This document shows positions 10,507 to 20,600 of a stretch of 64,000 nt of DNA, piece by piece. Numbering within the stretch: the first letter of the stretch is position 1; every line of letters starts with the position of its first letter. Source of the DNA: Stentor coeruleus (taxonomy: Eukaryota; Ciliophora; Heterotrichea; Heterotrichida; Stentoridae); assembly GCA_001970955.1 (NCBI GenBank), contig MPUH01000273.1, positions 1 through 64,000 on the forward strand, written 5' to 3'. Below the pieces are notes generated by a model. It made no database searches, was not told the origin of the DNA, and saw nothing but the letters and a program-made list of their open reading frames with translations. Position numbers and translations under genes: made by a program.

Positions 10507-11065
10507 AGATAATAAAATATTTGTGATGAAATTATATTAATTTTATGGATTAATATATAAGAATATTTTATTAAGGATCTCTTATGAAAATAGTTGTAGA
10601 TTTTCTAATGATTTTATTGCGAGTTTAGTTATTTAATTTGATTTTCTTGATGTATTAAAAATAATATTTGGAAAATGTTCATAAAGCAAAACATTGAAAA
10701 TTTATGATCTAGATCCAAAGCAATATCGAGCAAAGACTTTTTTCTGATTATATTGGTGAGTTCATGTTTAAAGTAAAATTTACTAAAGAAAATAGTTTTC
10801 AAATATTCTCTTAACTATTTCCTCTCTTCCTATAAATAAACACAGTAAATTAAGATAATTTAGGACTACATTACAATCAAATTTAATAAGGTTATTATTA
10901 ACGAGTCTCCATCATGTATCTATTTTTTACTTAATACTTCACTAAAATAAAATATTTTTACTTCAAAATAAACAACTGCCCTTCTATCAACACCTATTTT
11001 TTACATTATAAGTCTAAATTACCAAAAATTACTAAATAGCTTTAGTCTAAAGTTAGAAAATATAA
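10507..11065. other. AT-rich spacer
   Basis: About 560 nt between two plus-strand genes. No ORF, RNA or repeat recognised; the last 150 nt are C and A rich in front of the PWWP gene. Confidence 0.5.
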
Positions 11066-12070
11066 ATGGAAATTAGTATCGGAGACATAGTATGGGCTAA
11101 AGTTGATGGATATCCTGAATGGCCTGCAGTAGTAGCACAAATAGAAGGTAGTAATGCTACTGTGCATTTTATAGGGGATAAAACTCAGTAATTTATAAGC
11201 AGTGCTATTTATGAAAAAGAAAAACTAAAGAAATTCGCTGATGCAGTTCCAGAAAAGAAAAAAAGGTGGCTTGAACTCAGCTATAGAGCTGCGAAAAAAC
11301 TTGTCACACCTGTAGACTTAGAAACACTCGTCAAAGTAAATGAGAATATCATGAAAAAAATGCAAAAAGCAAAGAAAAGGCCTAGAGAACCCTCTACTCA
11401 GCCCCCAAATATATCTTTAAATGAAAAAATCGCTAATCTTCACAGATTGCTTGATATGAAAATTTACGCGCCCAGAGAAGAAAATGAATCAAAGAAGCAC
11501 AAAGCTGGGGGTCTTGTAAAAAAAGCTGAAATCCTCAATTCTTTTACAATTTCCAAAATCTGTCAATCAGACTCACCTAAATATACAATCGAAGATATCA
11601 TCATGACTTTTGATAAAATACTTTCATTAGACATATCATTAACACTTTTTCATTCTACAAAGATCATTCGAACATTAAAACTTTTTAGAAATTTTCTAGA
11701 AATGAGTCCAGATGCTGATGTTAGAAAACTTGTTCGGATATCTGAAAAAATACTTAATCATTGGAATAAATTGATTGTGTTATCGGAAATAGTTAATGCT
11801 GAAGATTCTGGGATTGAGAAAAGGGAAGAGAAAATTAATTTGAGACAAAATTTGATTGATAATCTGGCTCAGAAAGGTTTTATAGGGATAACAGCTTTGA
11901 ATTATTCGAAGAAAATTGAAAAGGCTCTAAAAGAAGTTTATACAAATGAAGATAGCGATTTTATGAGTAAATATCGAAGCGTGATTAAGGAAGTAAAGGA
12001 AATGCCATCAGACAGTGTAGATTCAATGATTACTAGAATAAAAGGAGGTGGGAGGAATGCTTTATTATAG
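11066..12070 (+). CDS. PWWP-domain chromatin protein with TFIIS-N-like domain (spliced)
   Basis: 329 aa after removing a 15-nt intron at 11188-11202 (gtaatttataagcag), which otherwise puts TAA in frame. ATG 11066-11068. Residues 1-90 are a PWWP domain: GDIVWAKVDGYPEWPAVV is the classical opening, followed by VHFIGDKTHAIYEKEKLKKF across the splice. PWWP domains read methylated histone H3 tails together with DNA. A basic linker (KKMQKAKKRPREP) could be a nuclear signal. Residues about 175-260 (TIEDIIMTFDKILSL to ILNHWNKLIVLSE) have the helical spacing and the KxxxxWxKL end of a TFIIS N-terminal domain, as in HDGF/LEDGF or IWS1-type elongation factors. The likely role is linking methylated chromatin to transcription elongation. 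The PWWP call is firm; the second domain is an inference from pattern. Confidence 0.85.
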
Positions 12071-12193
12071 ATTAGGATAACTAACTTTGATTCTTAATAA
12101 TAAACTCAAAGCTTAATAAAAAAAATTATCTTTGTATCAATAAAATTATCAACATATTTTAATATCTTATCCAAAATTTCATTAATCGTATCT

Positions 12194-12398
12194 TGAAAAC
12201 TATAAGCATTCTTATTATTTAATTAGCATACAAATATGTATATTCTCTTGCATTACGATTAAACTTGGATTTATTTTTTTNTAATTTATTTATAAAATAT
12301 CCAAAAAAAAGTGAAAACTATAAGCATTCTTATTATTTAATTAGCATACAAATATGTATATTCTCTTGCATTACGATTAAACTTGGATTTATTTTTTT
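12194..12398. repeat. Duplicated segment around a single N (contig join)
   Basis: An 87-nt stretch at 12194-12280 is repeated at 12312-12398, with the single N at 12281 directly after the first copy. The right copy contains the true 3' end of the E2 gene; the left copy is a second, truncated version of the same end. This is what overlapping contigs joined without merging look like, so it is probably not a biological repeat. Confidence 0.8.
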
Positions 12399-12795
12399 TA
12401 TACTCAGAAGCAATATCAGGTTCTAAAGGGTCATCAGGACATGGAGTTCTAAGAAGTTCTATTAAATATAATAATATTTCTCTTATTGTTGCTGATGGCG
12501 ACCAATTTTCTTTAAGCAAACCATCTTGATATCCTAAGCAAAAATCCCCATTGTGTAATATGTTAGGATGATAGATTTTGGTAACGAAAAAGATTTTTGG
12601 AGGTTTAAATGGATATGCTAATGGGAAAATAATTTTGAATGTAAATTTCCCATTTTCATAAGGAGTATTTTCAGGACCTGTTAATTGACCTGTGCAGTTG
12701 TGGGGATTTGAAGGATCATCTTGCCATAGTGAAAGGCCTGAAATTGAATTCTTTTCCAGGTATTCAAATTCTTTTGCTATTCTTCGATAAGACAT
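12337..12795 (-). CDS. Ubiquitin-conjugating enzyme E2
   Basis: 152 aa, a single UBC fold. The HPN motif (KIYHPNIL, residues 74-80) and the catalytic cysteine C86 (GDFCL) are in place, followed by WSPSATI and the end helices PDDPLEPDIASEY. It should carry ubiquitin, or a related modifier, as a thioester between E1 and E3. Just after the catalytic Cys the usual CLDIL...W spacing is longer by about four residues (CLGYQDGLLKENW), so the loop beside the active site is extended; I found no GTA...AG intron there that would explain it. Close to UBE2D/UBE2N-like class I enzymes in size, but not assignable to one. Its 3' end lies in the duplicated segment. Confidence 0.9.
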   Translation of the reverse strand: MSYRRIAKEFEYLEKNSISGLSLWQDDPSNPHNCTGQLTGPENTPYENGKFTFKIIFPLAYPFKPPKIFFVTKIYHPNILHNGDFCLGYQDGLLKENWSPSATIREILLYLIELLRTPCPDDPLEPDIASEYKKNKSKFNRNAREYTYLYAN

Positions 12796-14064
12796 TTATC
12801 TTTATTATATATTGAATTAATAGTAAATCAATAGAGTATATAGAGAATTAATATAAGATTACTGTGCAAATAAAAAAAATTCTTATGTGAAGAATGGATA
12901 GTATAAATTACCCTTTGAATAATAGGACTTTGTATTAAGCTAGCCTTTAATGTTTATTTATAATAAGTTTTATTCTTTTAAAACTAGTTTTATAGATTGT
13001 TATGGATATGATTTATTGCAAAAGTCTAAAAAAGATTTTTTTAATCTAGGATTGTTGTTTATATAAAAGACTGTAATGCAACTATTATAAAAATTAAAAT
13101 TTTTATGTTCTGTAAATATCATATATTTTCTTTAGAGTTTATATAAGAGTAAATAGTAGTTTTGGCTATGAAATAATCATGAAATAAAGAAAAAATAGTA
13201 TGATAATTTAGCAATAATACTGAAGATGATAGTTGAAAATACTCTAAAAAGTATAAAATATATTTTTTAATTATATATAGTAATTTGTAAATAAAAAACA
13301 AATTTAAGTAAAATGCATTATCAGATTAATGTCTATATTTTATTTCCTAAAAGTCCTACTTTGTTCTTTAAAAAATTATTATTATACTCCAAATCTAAAG
13401 ACTTAATTTTCAAATTGATAAATTTTAAGTAAGAAATCATAAATATTTTAATATTTAAAGAAAAAACCAGTCTAAATTTTACTTTTTCAAGCATTTGATA
13501 ACCAAAATGATTTAATAAGCCTATAATCTTCCCTATTTTTAAATCCTAGTACCAAAAATTTTATCTTTTATCATAATATATCCAGAATTAAAATATTATT
13601 CCTACATCTCTTAAATCACTTATTTTTTTAAATTAAACTTTTATATATTTAAACTAAGTCATAAAAGTTTTATTACGCCATTATATACATAGACTCCAAA
13701 ATAATTATAATATAATAAATGGCAATCCTAAAATTTGTATCATAAAGATATCAAAACCAAATCAATTTTTTCACAGTACTGAATAAGCAAATTTAAAATG
13801 ATACAAGTTTATTCTGAACTTAAACTTTAAAAATTTGACTTAAAATATAAATATATCATAGATTAAAGCTTTTCTGATATGAATTTAAGGTTTTAGTACT
13901 TTGATTTTTACAAGATATAATAATAATATACACTTTTTTAACTTATTTTATAGCTTTCAAAAGCAAAAACTATAAAATCTAGTTGCCTTTATGGCATTTT
14001 ATTGCTTTTATATATAGCTTATTTTTATAAATTTCTAATGCACTGTTGATTAATATTTTATTAT
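12796..14064. other. Long AT-rich spacer
   Basis: About 1.27 kb upstream of the E2 gene and of the RNA candidate. Extremely AT-rich; the few open frames (for example on the minus strand at 13119-13301) have the composition of random AT-rich DNA. No gene assigned. Confidence 0.55.
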
Positions 14065-14247
14065 AAGGCAGCCTCTCTTTTTAGAATCGCAAGGATTCCA
14101 CTATGAGATAGCCAAGGGAATAGCCAAAGTTTGATAATGTTAAAATTTGGCATAGGAATTTGGAGGTGAAAGTGCTGGCTTAGCACTTAGGCTGCTTTTT
14201 TTCGCGGCTTTAATTTTTGGTCCGGCTAAAAAATTCATTTAGCTTCC
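14065..14247 (+). ncRNA. Folded noncoding RNA candidate, possibly Sm-class
   Basis: A GC-richer island in a very AT-rich spacer. A 10-bp closing helix pairs 14065-14074 (AAGGCAGCCT) with 14189-14198 (AGGCTGCTTT, one G-U). Inside are perfect hairpins: GAATC/GATTC (14084-14098), CTAT/ATAG (14101-14111), GCCAAA/TTTGGC (14123-14128 with 14146-14151) and AAGTGCT/AGCACTT (14170-14188). T7 at 14196-14202 would end a Pol III transcript. Just beyond is AATTTTTGG (14212-14220), a consensus Sm site, and a further hairpin GGCTAAA/TTTAGCT (14224-14244, one G-U). Closing helix, internal hairpins, Sm site and 3' hairpin recall spliceosomal snRNAs, and GGCAG...CTGC matches the U1 closing helix, but no 5' TAC to pair with GTA introns is visible. 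The family is not settled. No protein frame fits. Confidence 0.6.
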
Positions 14248-14409
14248 AGAAATCAAAATATAAAGAAAAAATCTCGTCTTTATCAATTTCTTTATCTTAT
14301 AAATTAGCATTTCACCCAGTTTTTATCAGTCTTAAATAAAAACATCTAAAACGCTTGGCTTCATATAAAAATCTATTTATATGGCCAGTATTCATACGAT
14401 TGAATATAA

Positions 14410-15600
14410 ATGATAGTTGGGGATTATACACTAACCGATATTGTTGATATCGGAGGATTCGGAAAGGTATACCGAGCATATGAGACTACATCATTTAAGC
14501 CTGTAGCAATAAAAGTTAGTCTTAAATGCGGTCATAAACTCATAAAAGAGGCAAAACTCTTAAAATATTTATCAGGTGGTCAGGGTATTCCCGAAGTTTA
14601 TGACTTTGGAAAATGGAATCATGTCTACTACATGGTTTTACAGCTCTTAGGTCGTAATCTTTACAAACAGATGCTAAACAATGAAAAAGGATTTTCTTTG
14701 TCTTGCGTCATAAAAATTGCTGAACAAGTCATAGAAAGACTGAAATATATACACTCTAAAGGGGTTATACATAGAGATATCAAACCAGAACAGTTACTTA
14801 TCTCTATTCCAGGAGATGAGATTTTCATAGTCGACTTTGGGTTATCATGCAAATATATAAGGAAAAATGTTCACAGACCTTTTAAAAGCCAAATCTCTAC
14901 AGCTGGAAGCGTACTTTTCGCTTCAATTCATAGCCATCTTGGTCATCAACAAAGCCGTAGAGACGATTTAGAATCTTTTTTCTACACTTTATTATTTCTT
15001 AGAAATGCACATTTACCATGGGAAAAATCTATTCATGGGCTTGAAGGGTCTAGTAAATGGAATGCTTGCTGCTCTTCAAAACTTAGCCATCAACATATTC
15101 TATTTTATGACTGGCCAGAACAGTTTTCTCAATTGTTTAGTTATATAAGAAAACTTAACTATGATGAAACCCCAAATTATGACTATTTTTCAAATAACTT
15201 GAAAGAAGTTAGACAAAAAATGGATTTAAGTAACTGTTTTGACTGGCCTGTAGGAAAAGTTATCAAACCCTTATCATGTGAAACGTTAAATATTGAAAAG
15301 ATTCAATTATGCAATACGAACTCAGATGTAAAATTTATTAGCGCAGATATTAAAGAAACTAAGAGAAATCATGTAAGAAGAAAGACACAATTGCCTATAA
15401 AAAACAAACATTTGAAGCATGGGAAAAAGATTACTAGAGGTAAGATAAATGCGGATATTATAATAAAAGATTATTTAGCTTGTCAGAAAACAGATAAAGC
15501 TGACCCACCTGAAATTGTAGATAAGAGAATATTGGATTTGGCCAAGAGTAAAAATATGGAAGGTTTGATTGAAGACAACTATGTTTGCGTAGTAATTTAA
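14410..15600 (+). CDS. Casein kinase 1-like kinase with C-terminal CaaX
   Basis: 396 aa. The kinase domain spans about residues 5-285 and has CK1 hallmarks: no APE motif, and SRRDDLESFFYTLLF in the region of the CK1 signature. Two usual residues differ. In the glycine loop (VDIGGFGKVY) the first Gly is Asp, and the catalytic loop reads HRDIKPEQ (121-128), with Gln where the metal-binding Asn is nearly invariant. DFG is intact (VDFGLS). Activity may be altered. The tail is basic and ends CVVI, a CaaX box favouring geranylgeranylation, so plasma-membrane or vesicle anchoring is likely; yeast membrane CK1s use C-terminal cysteines for the same purpose, by palmitoylation. The start ATG directly precedes the kinase fold. 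Substrates unknown. Confidence 0.88.
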   Translation: MIVGDYTLTDIVDIGGFGKVYRAYETTSFKPVAIKVSLKCGHKLIKEAKLLKYLSGGQGIPEVYDFGKWNHVYYMVLQLLGRNLYKQMLNNEKGFSLSCVIKIAEQVIERLKYIHSKGVIHRDIKPEQLLISIPGDEIFIVDFGLSCKYIRKNVHRPFKSQISTAGSVLFASIHSHLGHQQSRRDDLESFFYTLLFLRNAHLPWEKSIHGLEGSSKWNACCSSKLSHQHILFYDWPEQFSQLFSYIRKLNYDETPNYDYFSNNLKEVRQKMDLSNCFDWPVGKVIKPLSCETLNIEKIQLCNTNSDVKFISADIKETKRNHVRRKTQLPIKNKHLKHGKKITRGKINADIIIKDYLACQKTDKADPPEIVDKRILDLAKSKNMEGLIEDNYVCVVI

Positions 15601-15958
15601 GTCTATTATAAGTATTTTTATACATAAAAAAGTTCATTGTTTTCTGGGTTTATAGTTGTCAAGTTTAGATAAGAATTTTTATAAGGCATTTTTAAGGCCT
15701 GGCTGAAGGGAAAATGGGATTTTGTCAAGAAAAATACAAGAACTGGTTGTTAGATGAGGATAAAAGCATGAGTTTGGTACAGGAATAAATTATTTTATTG
15801 TCCAAAAAACCTTTGTAAGCTATTATTTCCAAAAACAATTATCGATCAAGTTCAGCTATTTTTTTATGCTTAAAAACCTTTTGATGTTGTCTTTACAATT
15901 TTATTAATATTTTCAATAATTTGATCTCTTTAATAGCAATTCTCTTATAAAAAAAGCT
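15601..15958. other. Spacer after the CK1-like gene
   Basis: About 360 nt, G and T rich at first, AT-rich later. No ORF or RNA gene recognised. Confidence 0.5.
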
Positions 15959-16209
15959 ACACTTATATTCATAGGTAAACATGCAAAAAATAAAAAAATA
16001 AAGAGCTTATTATAAACCTNATAGCTCAAATTATAAACCTAATACATCATATATGATATCTCAATATCTTTATTGTAAATATGGGCAAAGATANCACTTA
16101 TATTCATAGGTAAACATGCAAAAAATAAAAAAATAAAGAGCTTATTATAAACCTAATACATCATATATGATATCTCAATATCTTTATTGTAAATATGGGC
16201 AAAGATACT
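15959..16209. repeat. Two N joins with overlapping duplicates
   Basis: Single Ns at 16020 and 16094. The stretch at about 15959-16019 recurs at 16095-16155, and 16031-16093 recurs at about 16148-16209. The second pair includes the start codon region of the next gene, so a truncated extra ATGGGCAAAGATA lies at 16081-16093. Most likely three overlapping contig ends laid side by side. Confidence 0.8.
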
Positions 16210-16644
16210 AAGAAAAAGTTAGTCAGAGACCATCACAAAGTCATTAGCAAAGAGAAAAAAGGTGACAAGTCAGCTGAAAGTACCCCAAAAAAGGACAAAA
16301 AGAAGGACAAGACTAAGAAGGACAAAAAGGAAACAAAAGAGAAAAAGGAAAAGAATGAGAAAAATGTAAAAGCCGAGCCAGTTGAAAGTAAAAACAATGA
16401 TCAAAAGTCGAAAAAGCCTAAGAAGGATGTTAATGATGACGAAGATTTAGTGCAGGAAATACCGAAAAAACCTGGACAAAAACACCCTGAGCCTTCACTT
16501 GATGATCCGACACGAGCTTTTTATGAGACTTTGTATGAACAGAATCCTGAGAGTGCTATGGCTCAAAAGTACTGTTTGGAGTATGGATTGTTGCCTGAAG
16601 ATACTGCTGTGGCTGTGCTTGCCAAATTGAAAAATAAGCGATAG
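16195..16644 (+). CDS. Small Lys-rich protein with conserved-looking C-terminus
   Basis: 149 aa in two unlike halves. Residues 1-95 are a low-complexity Lys/Glu/Asp tract (KKDKTKKDKKETKEKKEK) typical of disordered, possibly nuclear tails. Residues about 100-149 are compact and ordered in look: DDPTRAFYETLYEQNPES, then AQKYCLEYGLLPEDTA. That second part resembles a short conserved eukaryotic module with FYxxLYxQxPxSxMA spacing, but I cannot name it with confidence. The ATG at 16195 is the first in frame after the duplicated leader. No introns, no membrane span. Confidence 0.75.
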   Translation: MGKDTKKKLVRDHHKVISKEKKGDKSAESTPKKDKKKDKTKKDKKETKEKKEKNEKNVKAEPVESKNNDQKSKKPKKDVNDDEDLVQEIPKKPGQKHPEPSLDDPTRAFYETLYEQNPESAMAQKYCLEYGLLPEDTAVAVLAKLKNKR

Positions 16645-17662
16645 GTAGATAATCTTTATTGGAAAAGAGAGGGAATTTAGTGAATGATGAGATAAAATGT
16701 ATTGATGGGTTGTTAGGATAATTAGATAAGATAGTAGATGATTTTTAATGTAGGATGTATTAGAAGATTATGATATGAGTGTTAGGATAGATAGGTAGAA
16801 TATGAGAAAATAGATAAATAATTTTTTTTTTGTATAAGAAGAGATGAGAAAGCTACTATGATGTGATTGTGCTGGGTAAAATATTATTATTATGGTTTAT
16901 ATAAGATTAAAATCAGATTTTATACTGTTTTTGATTAGCCTTAGTTTTAAAAATCATATTTATTCATTTTTTATGTAGATGTGTATTCAATAAAGTTAAG
17001 ATAATGATAGATAGTCTGATATGAGTTTAATATTGTTGCGCGTTTTAGAAGACTTTTAGAGTGGATAAATTTTTTTAAAGTATCTTTTTGAAGAGAAGTA
17101 TTTGTGTATTAATGATTTATTGTTTTTAGTTAGAGAATAGTTGAGGCTGAGTATATTTTTGTTTATAAGATTATTTATTAATTATATGTGTTTTTTTTAG
17201 CATGTATATTGATTTATAAGTGTTGAAATTATGATTTAGGCTATTATTTGCATTAGATTTGTATAGAAAGGCATTCAATATTCTTTTAATTTTTATGCTT
17301 TAATATATGATTATCATTTCACTCATTACTAAATATTCTCCAATTGCTATAAAATATAAAATTTATATTAGAAAATCTACTTATAAAATAGTATCAATAT
17401 AATGCATAATCTTGAAACCTAAAAATTTACATACAATTTAAGATTGCATTCTAAAAAACTAAAATCATCGAATATAAATCATTGCAATTCTCAAAATCGC
17501 ACTAACTACAAAAAAAATTATTTTTTATAAACAATTTTAACGCATCATAATCCATAAAACTCCAAAATCTTTTTTCCTCAATCCTAAATCTATAAAAAAT
17601 TACCACATCTTCTCACCAAATTCAAAAAATCTTTATTAACTTAACTCAAAATAAACATCAAA
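16645..17662. other. Spacer before the IP3-receptor gene
   Basis: About 1 kb. The left two-thirds (to about 17290) are rich in G and nearly free of C; the right third is rich in C and A. No ORF, RNA gene or repeat recognised. The switch is described in the findings. Confidence 0.6.
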
Positions 17663-20600
17663 ATGGATAAAATTGACAAAATTGATGAACACCCAGATCC
17701 TCCTAAAAAAGTGGGAAAAGTTGCAGGTAGTCTAACAAAAGAAGAACTCGCTACAGACAAATCCGGCTGCGTAAAAATTGGTGACATCATACTAATAACA
17801 ATAAAAATAGACTCTTTCAATGGAATGATTTCAGCTGATGGGGTGATTTCACAATCAGTAACAGCAATTCCCAAAGCTTGTGAAGGGGAAACAGGGGCAA
17901 ATGTTTTAACAAGAAGTTGCCTCTTCCGTATAGAAAAAGCTATGAAAATAGTAAAAAACACAGGAAACAAATGGAAATCTGAACTAAAACTTTCTATAGG
18001 GAAGACTGTAACATACGGTGAAAGAGTTCAACTACGTCATATGCATTCAATGAGCTTTATATCAATGAACTCTTCAGTAATGGCAGCAGAAGCAGGATGT
18101 TTACAAATTGAAATGAATGAAGAAAGTAATGAAATTTCCTGGTTTGAAATAGTCGCAACAAGTAAACTTCGTAAAGAAGGTGAGTTTATCCATTATGCTG
18201 ATAGTATGTATTTTACAATGACATCTAAAAAATCATTATATTATTTACATGCTGATGTTTCTTCACAAATAACATCAGGATCACGACTTAGGATAAATGC
18301 TTCAGGTACACCAAATGCTTGGAAACTAAGAAGATATGCAAGTTTTACCCTTATGAAAAATGTTTTAGGCTTTGTTCAAACTGGTGATTCATTTAGGATA
18401 CTACATAAACTTTCAGCAGGGTATTTAGCGACTAATGAAAAAACACAAGGGAATATGCCTGAGGTGTTTATAGAAAAAGGGAATCTAACAAGTAATTCAT
18501 TATGGGAAATACAAAAAACAGCAACTTTTTCTGGGGGAATCGCATTTTGGCAAGCTTCTTATAGGATTAAACATGTGGCTACTGGGTATTTATTACAAGA
18601 AATCGGGTCAAGTATTGTCCTTACTACTAAAGCTAGTGAAGAAGGGACACTTTTTTCGTTTGTTCCTGATCAACAGCTTGAAGAACCACATATGAAATTT
18701 GGTATTGCTATATGTATTCAAACACATAAAAAAAGATATTTGAATTTAGAACTCCCTGATATTGATGAAAATGATAAGGCTAAGGAAGAAATTAGGTTTA
18801 AAATTGAAGTTATTTCGTCAACTAGGAATTTTACTGGAGTTGCTTTTGTTTTTGAAGATGTGGCTGAAGAGAAAACTGCACATGTTTATAGATTGTCTTT
18901 AGTGAATCCGTATTTAGCTGATTTGTATGGGTTTTTAGGGGAGATTGTTTTTGATGATGGATATTTTAGAGAAAACCCTGAGAGGATTAAAAAACTTAAG
19001 GATAGGTGTGAAGGATTTGCTGGGATGATTGAGAATATTTCAAAACATATTATTTTTAAAGCTGATGCTGAAGCTAGTATGAAGGAAAGACAAGATGCCA
19101 TAAGAGAACTTGGGATCCTACAGCTTTTACTTGATATCTCCGCTTTGCTCCACGACAAGGTCAAAGAAAGTAAAAAAAGTTCAAAAGTCATCCTTCTCAG
19201 TTTAGAAAAAGTATACAAACTCATCTACCACTCAATCAAAGGTAACCAACAAAGTTCCCAACAACTAGTCTTAAAAGAAAAAGTGCTAATCGGCCAATTA
19301 GCACATGGATTAAGCAGAGGTGTAGGCCATATCCTCAAAGAAATCTTCAAATACGCAACAGAAATCAGTCAAATTACCGACGAATCTTTCACAAAATGGT
19401 ATGTCCTTCTAAAAACCATAACAGATGAAAACGTAAAAGAACAGGCTCTTTATTTAAGTATCCTAAGATTTTTATGCCAATATCGAAACACTGGTGTACA
19501 AAAATATCAATCCCTAGCATTAAAAGCTTTAGCAAACCCTCACAACGATTTTACTATACTAAAATTCCATATTTTAAACAAAAGAGCTGTAATTGAATTA
19601 GACTATCCTACAAAAAGCTGTAATTTAAAGAAGTTTTTAAATGATAATCCTTTGCTTCATAAAGATAAATTAGTTGTTGACGAACAGAATTTATTAGTTG
19701 AACAAGACCCGATTAATGCACTTTTTTATATAGAAGATTTGTCTAAAATCCCAAAATATGCTGGATATGTCGCTTGTGCTGTAGAGTTTTTAGCTAATGT
19801 ATGTTTAGGAAGATACTCAAAAGCACTTCATCAACTACCGATTATTACAGGGATTAGCCTTCCACATATAGCAATGGTATTAAAAAACCCTGAAGTTTCT
19901 GAGAAAATACGTTCGGCTTATGCGAATCTATGCCGAACTTTGATTATCGATATCGACCCTTTTGTCCCATGTTCTCAACATACAGACCGTTGTTATCAAT
20001 GGGATAGTCTTAAAGGCTTTAGAGATCAAACTATAGCCCAACGTATGGAAGTTCTAAGCCCAATACGAGAAATCCTTAAAAACTTTTGGGATAAAGATGG
20101 TATTACTATAGACCATGAAAACCCTGGAAAATCAATATCATTAGTAGTCAGTATGTTAAAAATGACCCGTTATCTTATTGATCTTGGTATGGAAAATGAT
20201 GAATTTATCGAATTCTTCATGCAGCCTTTATGTTTTTTCATGATGAAAGAAGCTGGAGATGATGATCATTGGAGTACTGGATTTATGGTTAGTATAAAAT
20301 TATCAATTGAATCAGGAATGAGTCCATCATTAGAAAATCAACTTGCTGTATTACATGAAGAAATAATGCAAACATTAAAAGTTATAACAGTTAGAAGGCA
20401 AAATGTTCATGTTCAAGAAATGTTAGAGCTTTTTAAAGAGGATCTTGTGAATAAATATGATATTGAGTTTTTAGAGAATAAATATAAAAGTATTGTTCAG
20501 AAATTAGATTGGAATATTAGTGTTAAGTATTTTGATAATGTTACAGATGCGATTGGTAATGTTACTACTGTAGAGAATGAGAAAACTTATCATTTAGGAC

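Noticed and set aside
12194-12398. Real tandem repeat at the E2 gene end
   Set aside because: The N at 12281 sits exactly after the first copy and the copies are identical, which fits overlapping contig ends better.
13119-13301. 60-codon minus ORF in the long spacer
   Set aside because: Ile/Tyr/Phe/Lys-rich composition expected of AT-rich noise; no motif.
14065-14202. Calling the folded RNA U1, 5S, tRNA or telomerase RNA
   Set aside because: No 5' ACTTAC-like end for U1, no A/B boxes in the right places for a tRNA, no 5S motifs and no C-rich telomere template. Only the general class is suggested.
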